Assembly: GCA_949283695.1 (NCBI GenBank)
Contig: CASDTX010000063.1
Span: 1 to 64,000, forward strand
Source: an uncultured Eubacteriales bacterium
Lineage (GTDB): Bacteria; Bacillota; Clostridia; Lachnospirales; Lachnospiraceae
DNA length: 64,000 nucleotides
Direction: 5' to 3'
This document shows, in pieces, positions 35,199 through 42,949 of this stretch (its first letter is position 1; each line of letters starts with the position of its first letter). Below the pieces are notes generated by a model. The model was not told the origin of the DNA. It saw only the letters and a program-made list of their open reading frames with translations, and made no database searches. The translations under genes and the position numbers were made by a program.

Positions 35199-36104
35199 TC
35201 ATATTCCGCTTTCTCTCATCTGCACAGACTCCAATGCAGGGCTTTCATATAAAACTTTCTCTAATGTATCTACAGCTCCCGGAGTTTTCGTGCACAGAAA
35301 GCGGTAGATCTTTATTTCATCTGATAATTCCGTGACCCAATTCAAGGTTTTTCGCACAAATGCGTCATTCCAGCTGTTCACTGTTAATTCACTGTATATT
35401 GCGGTAAACGCTGGATGCCCGTAAATTCGTTCGGCGTGATCTTCCGGCGCCTGCCGCAGGACCACAATGGCTTTGATCGGCGCCTGCCGGTTCAGATGGA
35501 TATTGGAGGTACCGCAAAACGGCGCCCCATAAGCATGCCAGATGCCGTTTCTTTTGCGGATGATGGTACGGTCTCCGTTAATAATCTCCGCGCCTCTGTA
35601 CATCCGCCACAGATCCCCCTGTGTTGATTTTCCCGTGCCGGAGGGAGCTGTGAACAGAATCGCCTGCCCGTCTTTCTGTATATGGCAGCTGTGCAGGACC
35701 ATGGCGTCAAATCTCATCAGAAGCTTTTCAATGCAAAAAAAGTTCTCCAGATGATTTCCCCGCTCAATTTCTTCTTTCAGCCATTCCACACTCAGATAAT
35801 GGCAGACACCGCTGTCTGCTCCTAGAATGGTAACGGCATGATAATATCCATCATGGATATGAAAGCAGGCCTCCATCCCTTCTGGATCCTGATAGTAGTG
35901 GAATTTGGCGATTTCCCCGACGAAAACAGGATATTGTTCCAGAAAGGAAGGGATATTATCCGTCTGGCAGAATGTCAATGTATAATCCGGTTCACACGGC
36001 TCCACAAGGAACTCTCGCATATAACTGTTTTGTGCCGGGAAAACAAAATCAAACACCACACGCAGTACAAGATCTGCGATCCGGTAATAGGCTTCGCTGC
36101 TCAT
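35199..36104 (-). CDS. HPr-kinase-like ATPase of a RiPP cluster
   Basis: 301 residues. P-loop APSGTGKS (153-160), GDR (177-179) and GAPFCGTS (193-200) match the C-terminal half of HPr kinase/phosphorylase. The N-terminal 140 residues are unlike HprK, and the HPr-binding signature was not seen. HprK-like proteins occur next to PqqD and radical SAM genes in other RiPP clusters, and in paeninodin-type lasso clusters one phosphorylates the precursor's last Ser. The candidate precursor here also ends in Ser. The start overlaps the maturase stop by 4 bases, so translation is coupled. Confidence 0.8.
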   Translation of the reverse strand: MSSEAYYRIADLVLRVVFDFVFPAQNSYMREFLVEPCEPDYTLTFCQTDNIPSFLEQYPVFVGEIAKFHYYQDPEGMEACFHIHDGYYHAVTILGADSGVCHYLSVEWLKEEIERGNHLENFFCIEKLLMRFDAMVLHSCHIQKDGQAILFTAPSGTGKSTQGDLWRMYRGAEIINGDRTIIRKRNGIWHAYGAPFCGTSNIHLNRQAPIKAIVVLRQAPEDHAERIYGHPAFTAIYSELTVNSWNDAFVRKTLNWVTELSDEIKIYRFLCTKTPGAVDTLEKVLYESPALESVQMRESGI

Positions 36105-37243
36105 AGGGATCCCTCCGCTTTCCTAAGCTGTGCAAGTTCCTCCTGAAGAAGGGCTGAATAATGGCGGCAGAATTCACACAGGTATTCCGGCTCCCCGTCA
36201 ACCGCTCCGGTCTCACACAATGCTCCGGCGGCACAGACAGGACAGATGCCAAGATACCGGCAGGTGCTGCACTTTATAGAAAGCTGGACTTCCCGCGTAT
36301 AGCGTGATATTGCTTTCCACGCATCCGCAAAGCTTTCCGTCTCCAGGCTGTGGATATCATCGTCCGCCACACCGCAGCCAGACACTTCCCCTTTCCAGTT
36401 GATCCAGAACGCGCTGACGCCGCTGCGGCAATGCATGTGCGGATCTCCATAATGGCGGTGGTTTTCCGGATGTTCGATATCCCTGCAGGCAGCTTCCAAA
36501 AAGTCCCGCCAGATCTTCCTGTCCCCGCCGCTTTGATCTCTGCGGTAACGCAGCGCTGTCTTTGCCATCTCTTCAGGAGTAAACCGTTCCTGCTCCACAG
36601 GTTTCTCTGCTTCTTTCCGCAGAGGCGGAAACATATAATAAGAAAGCTGCATCGGAACCTGAAACTGATTGCAGATCTCCTTCATCTTTTCATAATCGTC
36701 CATCATAGAGGGCACCAGTACTCCGTGGACACGGAACGGGATATTGTATTCCTTTAAGAGAGAAAATGCCCGTATTACCCGCTCATATCCGTCACGCCGT
36801 CCGGTTAAGCGTTCGTAAGTTTCCGGCGAAGCTCCATAAAGAGAAATATTCAAACGGCGCGGAGGCTCCTTTGCCAGCCACTCCACCGTATCGCGGTCCA
36901 GCATCGTACCATTGGTATTGAGTACGATATGGATTCCTTTTTGCTTCAGTTTCGTATACAGTGTACGAAAGCCGGGATAGGTGAAAATCTCGCCGCCTGT
37001 CAGCAGGCAAAACAGCATCCCCGCTTCTATGGCCTGATCAACCGCATTCTCCCAGAAATCGATCGACTTTAATCCGCCATGCGCAAGAACCGCCTCTTGA
37101 TTCTGACGGACGTAACACATCTTACAATCCAGGTTGCAGACGGGCGTCAGCTCAATCGTCCCCATCAAAGGCAGATTCATGGAATCTGCTTTTCGAAATA
37201 AAAACTCATTATAGGTCTCCCGGAATTCATCGGCCATATCCAT
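36101..37243 (-). CDS. Radical SAM/SPASM peptide maturase
   Basis: 380 residues. The radical SAM cluster motif is CNLDCKMC (C36, C40, C43) following IELTPV. A GGE-type SAM motif is at LLTGGEIFTYP. The C-terminal SPASM region holds nine Cys, including CSTC, GICPVC and CEFC, enough for two auxiliary FeS clusters. Enzymes of this type make C-C, C-S or epimer modifications in ribosomal peptides. Its gene is separated from the precursor gene by 94 bases with a hairpin. The residue modified cannot be deduced. Confidence 0.9.
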   Translation of the reverse strand: MDMADEFRETYNEFLFRKADSMNLPLMGTIELTPVCNLDCKMCYVRQNQEAVLAHGGLKSIDFWENAVDQAIEAGMLFCLLTGGEIFTYPGFRTLYTKLKQKGIHIVLNTNGTMLDRDTVEWLAKEPPRRLNISLYGASPETYERLTGRRDGYERVIRAFSLLKEYNIPFRVHGVLVPSMMDDYEKMKEICNQFQVPMQLSYYMFPPLRKEAEKPVEQERFTPEEMAKTALRYRRDQSGGDRKIWRDFLEAACRDIEHPENHRHYGDPHMHCRSGVSAFWINWKGEVSGCGVADDDIHSLETESFADAWKAISRYTREVQLSIKCSTCRYLGICPVCAAGALCETGAVDGEPEYLCEFCRHYSALLQEELAQLRKAEGSL

Positions 37244-37281
37244 ATCACTTCACACCCTTTCCGCATCATGCATAAGACAAC

Positions 37282-37312
37282 AAAAGGAAGGCAGTCGGAC
37301 CACCCTCCTTTT
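37282..37312 (-). terminator. Attenuator-like hairpin between precursor and maturase
   Basis: On the minus strand AAAAGGA pairs with TCCTTTT around a GC-rich middle, followed by TTGTTGTC. It would end most transcripts after the precursor gene and let some read through. This is a common way to make more peptide than enzyme. Confidence 0.55.
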
Positions 37313-37337
37313 CATTGCTTAATTTCCATATAATCTA

Positions 37338-37817
37338 TTAGCTTCCTACATTTACTTCTTCAATACTTGTACCGTATAAAGGTGCAATCTGAACATGATA
37401 GTTTGTGCCGCCGCCATGACCACCATGACCGCCGCCAAAACCGTTGCTATGATTTGTCGTATGTGTAAGCACGCCATTCTCCACACTAAAGCAACTTGTG
37501 CCACCAGCTGAACAGTAGTAGAGCAGTCCAATCGCACCAGATGGGGCGGTATATGTACGATTTCCTCCCGAGCTTCCCCATGTCCCTCCGGAATGATTAG
37601 AATGGCTAAAAGAATTCGATGCCAAGGCTTGTGTCGCGCTTGTCGTTCCTGCCACTCTGGAACAACTTGTTGTAAGTACATTTGTAGTATCAGTTTGCGG
37701 ACCAATCATACAATCGAACACAATAGGTTTATCCACCTCATCACCACATGCAGCAATCGCTCTGTTAACGGTAAATTCTTCTACCATTATCATTGGGCGT
37801 TCATATACCTCTTTCAT
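37338..37817 (-). CDS. Candidate RiPP precursor, 159 residues
   Basis: Not recognised as a named family. The first 25 residues (MKEVYERPMIMVEEF, then TVNRAIAACG) look like the leader of a class of Clostridia peptides that start MKK-x-YEKP-x-x-x-x-EEF. The rest is Ser/Thr/Asn/Gly-rich with five Cys (C24, C36, C52, C102, C109). There is a His-rich stretch around 71-75 and a Gly/His run at 126-141 (GFGGGHGGHGGG). The last residue is Ser. The long core region is unusual, since most precursors are under 80 residues. Its ATG overlaps the stop of the upstream pqqD-type gene by 4 bases. A Gly-rich structural or metal-binding peptide is possible. Confidence 0.7.
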   Translation of the reverse strand: MKEVYERPMIMVEEFTVNRAIAACGDEVDKPIVFDCMIGPQTDTTNVLTTSCSRVAGTTSATQALASNSFSHSNHSGGTWGSSGGNRTYTAPSGAIGLLYYCSAGGTSCFSVENGVLTHTTNHSNGFGGGHGGHGGGTNYHVQIAPLYGTSIEEVNVGS

Positions 37818-38236
37818 AATTTGTTTACCTCCTCTAATATCTTACATTCCAATGCATCTGCTGCGAAGCTTTCTACTGAGCTTCGCATTTTATCTTCTGC
37901 CACACCATATTCCAGCATTCCCCGGATGACTACATCTTCCAGAGTACTGGGCTGTTCAAAACTCTTCCAGATAAAAACTGCCGAACTGTCTGGGGCCGTC
38001 ACCGTGTTCTCCGGCAGGGCTTCACATTCCGTTCCGGCCGGGACAATCGCATATTCTCCGGCGATTTCCCTGATTATGTACCCCGATTTGATCCGGTAGT
38101 TCTTCTTTTCCCTTTGATAACTGTCACCGCTGAGATGTCTGGATAACTCGTCATCGGACAGCTTTGCAAGTTCGCTGCCGCTCAGTCCGCCTGGATTACG
38201 GACAAAGTGGTATTCCGGTCTTTTATATTCTTTCAC
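37814..38236 (-). CDS. PqqD-family RiPP recognition protein 1, with N-terminal extension
   Basis: 140 residues from a GTG at 38236 (AAGGTG about 6 bases upstream). Residues about 50-140 are PqqD-like (IIREIAGEYAIVPAGTE, SSAVFIWKSFEQP). The first 50 residues are an extra part starting MKEYKRPEYHF and containing LSGSELAKLSDDELSRHLSG. That start echoes the start of the precursor (MKEVYERP). It is the first gene of the operon and lies directly downstream of the inverted-repeat segment at 38284-38452. Confidence 0.8.
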   Translation of the reverse strand: MKEYKRPEYHFVRNPGGLSGSELAKLSDDELSRHLSGDSYQREKKNYRIKSGYIIREIAGEYAIVPAGTECEALPENTVTAPDSSAVFIWKSFEQPSTLEDVVIRGMLEYGVAEDKMRSSVESFAADALECKILEEVNKL

Positions 38237-38283
38237 GTAACACCTTCTTTGATTTACAAGATATCTCTTATGAAGGGATACCA

Positions 38284-38452
38284 GTCAAATAGTACACTTT
38301 ATGACTGTTGACGAAATCTGTTTCCATTCCTCTTCCAAATGTTGGAAAAGCAAGATTATTCTCCCAGATAAACTAAAAAAAGCTTGCGTTTCCAGGAATC
38401 ATGAAGTATAATGTTATCTGTAATTTTACTGTTATAAAGTGTACTATTTGAC
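38284..38452. repeat. 169-bp inverted-repeat-bounded segment: candidate invertible promoter
   Basis: Perfect 19-bp inverted repeats (38284-38302 and 38434-38452, outer ends GTCAAATAGTACACTTTAT; 22 bp with one mismatch). Between them lie a strong plus-strand promoter and a 15-bp dyad TTCCAAATGTTGGAA (38333-38347). No obvious target-site duplication flanks it. Possible identities: a recombinase-inverted promoter switch for the RiPP-like operon, or a MITE-like element. The outward ends read TTGAC, a usable -35. Confidence 0.7.
38384..38412 (+). promoter_or_regulatory. Promoter inside the inverted-repeat segment, facing away from the operon
   Basis: -35 TTGCGT (38384-38389), 17-base spacer, perfect -10 TATAAT (38407-38412). 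It points to the right, where the nearest genes are all on the minus strand. No equally good minus-strand promoter was seen in the segment. Confidence 0.7.
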
Positions 38453-38455
38453 AAT

Positions 38456-38704
38456 TTATTTTTTCGCTGTTTTGTACATCCTTGCCCTCCGGTAAAACGT
38501 GGATTCCCTCATTCCGCACCGTTTAAGGGCTTCCGGGATGTTTTTTTTCTGCTCACGGCTGGTGACACGGATAGAACCATGCGCTGCTGTCAATAGTTCC
38601 TCCTTTCCTGACGGACCAAAGGAAAAAGTTCCTGTCCGCCCCGTTCTGTGTGCCTGCTTCTCGCCGGAAAGCAAAAAAAGACAGTGCATCGTCTTCTGAC
38701 ACAC
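38456..38704 (-). CDS. Small protein with recombinase-like C-terminal HTH, possibly a remnant
   Basis: 82 residues. The last 35 (NIPEALKRCGMRESTFYRRA region) match the DNA-binding end of serine recombinases, as in the 34481-34849 protein. The first half (GEKQAHRTGRTGTFSFGPSG) looks like a degraded version of the AKAKGVKFGRP linker. No ribosome site was seen at the ATG. It may be a relic of a second copy of that gene or a real small regulator. Confidence 0.4.
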   Translation of the reverse strand: MCQKTMHCLFLLSGEKQAHRTGRTGTFSFGPSGKEELLTAAHGSIRVTSREQKKNIPEALKRCGMRESTFYRRARMYKTAKK

Positions 38705-38769
38705 TGCCTTTCTGGATGTTACCAGATTCGTTCCAACTTTTCTATTTTCTGCTGTCTCCCAGGGAAATT

Positions 38770-39774
38770 TTAGATTTTATATGCGGTGTACTGCCTGCGG
38801 TAATCCGTGGGCAGTATATTCATGATCTCTTTAAAGGCCGCGGAGAACTTGCTCTGGCTCTCATATCCCACCGCCCGGGCTACAGAGGCGATGCTCTGGT
38901 CGCTGTTTCGCAGCAGCTCCGCTGCCTTTGTGATGCGGTAATGCTTCATATACGCGGCTACCGGCATGCCGTAGACGGATTTGAAGACACTCTTCAGTGC
39001 AGCCGTATTCATGAGATATTCTTTCGCAAGGGCGTCGATGGTATATCGTTTCTCCGGATGCGCGGTGAGCCGGCCGTGGATCTGCCGGATCAGTGCTACC
39101 TGCTCGGAGTAGTGGGCGTCCAGGGCGTTCTCTGCTGCTGGTTCCGTCATATCGAGGAACATCAGGAGTTCCTGGCACTTCAGTTTCAGATAGGGCAGCT
39201 TCATCTGATCCGGCAGCTCATATACCTCGGAGAAGATATGCTCGATCCGGCTGCTGGCGGGAAGCGCGGCGGTTTCCCTGTCCCCGCAGAATTTCCGGCA
39301 GAGGGCCGAGGCGTCCACACCCGCCTCTCTTAAGAGATCCGGGGCGCTGTCTCCGAGAACTTCAAGGTCCAGGGCGACAGTGAGCCCTTCATAGTATCCC
39401 AGGGGAAGTGTGATCACGGAATCCGAACATTTATCCGTATAATGAAAGGACAGATCCCCGTTTCCGAAGTACAGGCTTAAGCCTCCCTGCATCTCCCAGC
39501 CGATCCTTCCCGCACGGCAGTGATCGATCGAGAGCACGGAGACGCCGTGGCTGTGGCAGACATGGAACTGATCCGCCAGATAGCAGTGGAAAGAGAGTTC
39601 AATGCCGGGGTAGAGTTCAAAGGTCTCAGATCTCAGTCTGGCGCCGGCGGGGACATCCTTGGCGGATACTGTCCGGACAGCGTTTGCCCGGCCGGGCCGG
39701 TGGAGTATCTCGACGCAGCTTCCGGCCGCTACGTCTTCCAGTTTCTTTGTAATCGTACACAGCGGTTTTTCCAT
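38770..39774 (-). CDS. AraC-family regulator (YqhC/PchR-like)
   Basis: 334 residues from the ATG at 39774, which shares its A with the TAA of the ArsR-family gene (TAATG) and follows GAGGAG by 8 bases. The longer frame to 39984 runs across the other gene and is not used. C-terminal double HTH (LAKEYLMNTAALKSVFKSVY, then VARAVGYESQSKFSAAFKEI). The N-terminal domain has no known ligand motif. Co-transcribed with a metal sensor, so it may act on metal or siderophore genes. Confidence 0.88.
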   Translation of the reverse strand: MEKPLCTITKKLEDVAAGSCVEILHRPGRANAVRTVSAKDVPAGARLRSETFELYPGIELSFHCYLADQFHVCHSHGVSVLSIDHCRAGRIGWEMQGGLSLYFGNGDLSFHYTDKCSDSVITLPLGYYEGLTVALDLEVLGDSAPDLLREAGVDASALCRKFCGDRETAALPASSRIEHIFSEVYELPDQMKLPYLKLKCQELLMFLDMTEPAAENALDAHYSEQVALIRQIHGRLTAHPEKRYTIDALAKEYLMNTAALKSVFKSVYGMPVAAYMKHYRITKAAELLRNSDQSIASVARAVGYESQSKFSAAFKEIMNILPTDYRRQYTAYKI

Positions 39775-40148
39775 TAGAATGACTCCTCTTTGGGACAGGT
39801 GATCCTGCCAAGTTTTTCGATCATATGATGCAGCATCTGCGCCAGTTCCGTATCTGCGGTCTTGTAATACATTTCTTTGCCCTCTCTGCGGCTGACGATC
39901 AGTCCGCTGCTCTTTAAGATCCGCAGGTGGTGGGAGACCGCGGGACTGCTCATATTCACAATGGCAGCGATGTTGAGGACGCATTCTTCACAGTGGCACA
40001 GAAGCCAGAAGATCCGCAGTCTGCTGGGATCGCCGAGCTGCTTCATGGCTTCGGATACGCCTGCGATCTCTGCCTCCTCCGGCAGATGATTTCGGATGCT
40101 TTCTACATTATTATGCCCGTGATCATGGGGCAGTTTCTGTTCATTCAT
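39774..40148 (-). CDS. ArsR/SmtB-family metal-sensing repressor
   Basis: 124 residues. Winged HTH with VNMSSPAVSHHLRILKSSGLI. The metal motif in the third helix is CHCEEC (C51, C53, C56), as in CadC-type sensors. The C-terminal helix (DTELAQMLHHMIEKL) holds Asp/His residues like the zinc site of CzrA-type sensors. An N-terminal HDHGH adds further ligands. It is divergent from the HMA protein and P-type ATPase genes and probably represses them until Cd, Zn or Pb is bound. Confidence 0.92.
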   Translation of the reverse strand: MNEQKLPHDHGHNNVESIRNHLPEEAEIAGVSEAMKQLGDPSRLRIFWLLCHCEECVLNIAAIVNMSSPAVSHHLRILKSSGLIVSRREGKEMYYKTADTELAQMLHHMIEKLGRITCPKEESF

Positions 40149-40208
40149 AGGTCATTGCTCCAATCAGAAATATTTTTCGCCCAAACGGAAATAGTATCCG
40201 CACTGCTC

Positions 40209-40265
40209 TTGACTAATTATAAAATCAGAAGTACATTATAGTCAACAATTAAATAATCATTTAAT
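40209..40265 (+). promoter_or_regulatory. Metal-efflux promoter with ArsR-type operator
   Basis: -35 TTGACT (40209-40214), 17-base spacer, -10 TACATT (40232-40237). The near-perfect dyad ATTAAATAATCATTTAAT (40248-40265) sits at the expected transcription start and resembles known CadC/CzrA operators. Confidence 0.7.
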
Positions 40266-40297
40266 CGTAAACAACAACCCCGGAGGAGGTAAATGGG

Positions 40298-40516
40298 ATG
40301 AAAAAGACTTATAAGATTGATGTTGACTGCGCAAACTGTGCGAATAAAATGGAGCAGGCTGCGAAAGCTACAGCCGGAGTGAAGGACGCTGTTGTCAACT
40401 TTATGACCCTGAAGATGAATGTGGAGTTTGAAGAAGGCCAGGACGCAAAGGCAGTGATGCAGGAAGTGCGCAGAAACTGTAAGAAAGTGGAAGACGACTG
40501 CGAGATCTTTCTGTAG
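40298..40516 (+). CDS. HMA-domain metallochaperone
   Basis: 72 residues, one heavy-metal-associated domain with the CxxC site CANC (C11, C14). It delivers a soft metal, probably to the P-type ATPase encoded 215 bases downstream, which itself lacks an N-terminal HMA domain. It can be seen as that pump's metal-binding domain encoded separately. Ribosome site GGAGGAGG precedes the ATG. Confidence 0.92.
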   Translation: MKKTYKIDVDCANCANKMEQAAKATAGVKDAVVNFMTLKMNVEFEEGQDAKAVMQEVRRNCKKVEDDCEIFL

Positions 40517-40599
40517 GCAGGAAACGATCTGTTAAGCAGGAAACGTTCTGTGATTGTCAGAAAAGGGGCAGGGTGCCTCGAACCGCTGACAGGATCTGG

Positions 40600-40630
40600 T
40601 TCCCCGGGATCTATAGAAGATTCCGGGGAA
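40600..40630 (+). other. Hairpin in the HMA-ATPase gap
   Basis: TTCCCCGG (40600-40607) pairs with CCGGGGAA (40623-40630). The 215-base gap also has two near-identical GCAGGAAACG words (40517 and 40539). There is no T-run, so it is more likely an mRNA stability or attenuating element than a full terminator. Confidence 0.45.
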
Positions 40631-40731
40631 GCCCATGAGATACAAATAAATGATTAAGCATATATTTAATAGAATGAATTTATAAAAGGAACTCGAAAAA
40701 GAAGTGATTTTACAGAAGGGAGGAATACGCG

Positions 40732-42615
40732 ATGACAAAAAAGCAGAAAAAAATGCTGATCAGAATCGCAGCCGCATCGGCGCTTCTGATCGGTTTTCAC
40801 TTTCTCCCCTTTGGCGGGGCGGCCCGTTTTGTGCTTTACTTGATTCCCTATCTGGTGATCGGGTATGATATCCTGATCAAGGCATTCAAAGGAATCAGAA
40901 ACCGCCAGCCATTTGACGAGAGTCTGCTCATGGCCATCGCCACAATCGGCGCCATGGCCATTGCGGTCTATGAAGACGGGGATTATATAGAGGCCATTGC
41001 CGTAATGCTGTTCTACCAGATCGGTGAGTGGTTCCAGAGCTACGCGGTGGGCAAGAGCCGCAGAAATATCAGCGATCTGATGGATATCCGGCCGGATTAC
41101 GCGAATATTGAAACAGGCGGGAAGCTGGAGCAGATCGATCCCGATGAAGTGGAGATCGGCTCGGTGATCGTCGTGCAGCCGGGGGAAAAAGTGCCTATCG
41201 ACGGTGTGATTATTGAGGGAAGTTCGTCTCTGAATACAAGCGCCCTTACGGGGGAGAGCCTTCCGCGGGATGCCCGGGAAGGGGATGAGATCATCAGCGG
41301 CTGCATCAATATGACAGGCGTGCTTAAGATTCGGACCACGAAAGAGTTCGGAGAATCCACGGTATCCAGAATCCTGGACCTGGTAGAAAACGCAAGTTCC
41401 AGAAAATCAAAATCCGAGGATTTCATCACCAAATTTGCCAGGATCTACACCCCGGCAGTTGTGTACAGCGCCATTGCGCTGGCCGTGATCCCGCCGCTGG
41501 TACGGATGTTCGGCATGGGTGTGCCGGCAGCATGGGGAACCTGGATTTACCGTGCGCTGACGTTTCTTGTCATCAGCTGTCCGTGTGCCCTTGTGATCAG
41601 TATTCCGCTGAGCTTCTTTGCGGGCATCGGCGGCGCCAGCAACGCAGGCGTGCTGGTAAAGGGATCCAATTATCTGGAGACACTCTCTCAGACAAAATAT
41701 GTGGTATTCGACAAAACCGGCACTCTGACGCAGGGTGTATTTGAGGTAAACGCGGTCCATCATAATAAACTGGAACAGGAGCAGCTGCTCGAATACGCGG
41801 CTCTGGCTGAGAGTGCTTCCTCCCACCCGATCAGTAAGAGCCTGCAGAGGGCATTCGGCCGGGAACTTGACCGCAGCCGTGTGACCGAGATCCAGGAGAT
41901 CAGCGGAAACGGAGTGACGGCCAGGGTGGACGGCATTCCGGTGGCAGCAGGCAATACAAAGCTGATGAAGAAACTGGGTGTGGAATGGATCGACTGTCAC
42001 CACGCGGGAACCATTATCCACATGGCAGTCAACGGCGAATATGCGGGACATATCGTTATCTCGGATATCGAAAAGCCGCACGCCAAAGAAGCAGTGCAGG
42101 CACTGAAAGCGGCCGGTGTGGAGCGGACGGTCATGCTGACCGGAGACTCGGAGAAAGTGGCCCGGCGGGTGGCAGAAGATCTGGGAATCGATGAAGTATA
42201 CGCGGAGCTCCTTCCCGGGGATAAAGTCTCAAAAGTCGAAGAACTGCTGAAACAAAAACCGGAGAAAGGCAGACTGGCCTTTGTGGGAGACGGGATCAAT
42301 GACGCGCCCGTTCTCTCCCGGGCAGATATCGGTATCGCTATGGGCGCCATGGGATCGGATGCGGCGATCGAAGCGGCGGACATCGTTCTGATGGACGATG
42401 ATCCGATGAAGATCTCCAAGGCCATCCGCATTTCAAGAAAATGCCTTCGCATTGTATACGAAAATATCTGGTTCGCCATCGGCATTAAGCTGATCTGCCT
42501 GGTGCTCGGCGCGGTGGGCATCGCCAATATGTGGCTTGCCATTTTCGCGGATGTGGGGGTTATGATCATCGCGGTGCTCAACGCGATCCGGGCCCTGTTC
42601 GTAAAGAGGCTGTAG
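40732..42615 (+). CDS. cadA: P1B-type heavy-metal ATPase (Zn/Cd/Pb exporter)
   Basis: 627 residues. Membrane CPC motif in ISCPCALVISIPLS near residue 284, phosphorylation site DKTGTLT at about 327, TGES loop (ALTGESLPR), and hinge GDGINDAPVLSRADIG near 520. CPC plus the C-terminal membrane segments suit the P1B-2 (Zn2+/Cd2+/Pb2+) class. It has no own HMA domain, as noted for the 72-residue protein upstream. It exports metal at the cost of ATP, and control by the divergent ArsR protein is likely. Confidence 0.93.
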   Translation: MTKKQKKMLIRIAAASALLIGFHFLPFGGAARFVLYLIPYLVIGYDILIKAFKGIRNRQPFDESLLMAIATIGAMAIAVYEDGDYIEAIAVMLFYQIGEWFQSYAVGKSRRNISDLMDIRPDYANIETGGKLEQIDPDEVEIGSVIVVQPGEKVPIDGVIIEGSSSLNTSALTGESLPRDAREGDEIISGCINMTGVLKIRTTKEFGESTVSRILDLVENASSRKSKSEDFITKFARIYTPAVVYSAIALAVIPPLVRMFGMGVPAAWGTWIYRALTFLVISCPCALVISIPLSFFAGIGGASNAGVLVKGSNYLETLSQTKYVVFDKTGTLTQGVFEVNAVHHNKLEQEQLLEYAALAESASSHPISKSLQRAFGRELDRSRVTEIQEISGNGVTARVDGIPVAAGNTKLMKKLGVEWIDCHHAGTIIHMAVNGEYAGHIVISDIEKPHAKEAVQALKAAGVERTVMLTGDSEKVARRVAEDLGIDEVYAELLPGDKVSKVEELLKQKPEKGRLAFVGDGINDAPVLSRADIGIAMGAMGSDAAIEAADIVLMDDDPMKISKAIRISRKCLRIVYENIWFAIGIKLICLVLGAVGIANMWLAIFADVGVMIIAVLNAIRALFVKRL

Positions 42616-42697
42616 TGTCTTCCCGGGGGACAGAAGGTATGCCGGGTGGAAGGGAGAAGCCGTCCAATCAAGAAAATAGGATATAGACAATAAGTGG

Positions 42698-42738
42698 CTG
42701 CGGCCGGAACAGATACGTTCCGGCCGCAGTTTTCTTTT
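42698..42738 (+). terminator. Terminator after the metal ATPase
   Basis: Perfect 13-bp arms (42698-42710, 42717-42729) followed by TTTTCTTTT. It ends the metal-efflux operon. The 334-base gap to the GntR-type gene also holds the promoter and gntR-type terminator listed next. Confidence 0.9.
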
Positions 42739-42811
42739 ATCGAGTTCATTGCTGTTTTGCACAAAAAGAAAGAATGATAATTGTAAAAATATCCGAAGAT
42801 CCATGAAAGAA

Positions 42812-42861
42812 TTGACTGGTATACCAGTTGGTGATAAGATAAAACAAAACTGGTATACCAG
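42812..42861 (+). promoter_or_regulatory. Promoter with two FadR-type operators, antisense to the GntR-type gene
   Basis: -35 TTGACT (42812-42817), 17-base spacer, -10 TAAGAT (42835-42840). Two identical palindromes CTGGTATACCAG lie at 42816-42827 (in the spacer) and 42850-42861 (at the transcription start). Their centres are 34 bases apart, about three helical turns. It faces right, into the 3' end of the oppositely oriented GntR/FadR-type gene; only a 12-codon frame (42862-42900) follows directly. Confidence 0.8.
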
Positions 42862-42907
42862 ATGAGCGACGGAAAGATTATAACGCAGATTGATTCGTAA
42901 AAAAAGA

Positions 42908-42928
42908 CCGCACCGTTTGCCGGTGCGG
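42908..42928 (-). terminator. Terminator of the GntR-type gene
   Basis: CCGCACCG (42908-42915) pairs with CGGTGCGG (42921-42928). On the minus strand it is followed by a run of seven T (complement of the A-run at 42899-42905), so it works leftward. Confidence 0.85.
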
Positions 42929-42949
42929 CCGCATAAGATTCGATTATTT

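Noticed and set aside
38284-38452. Ends of a full insertion sequence
   Set aside because: The inverted repeats look IS-like, but no transposase frame lies between or beside them and no target duplication was seen; kept as invertible or MITE-like segment.
42862-42900. 12-codon frame behind the operator promoter
   Set aside because: No ribosome site, and its start lies in the operator; not called as a gene.
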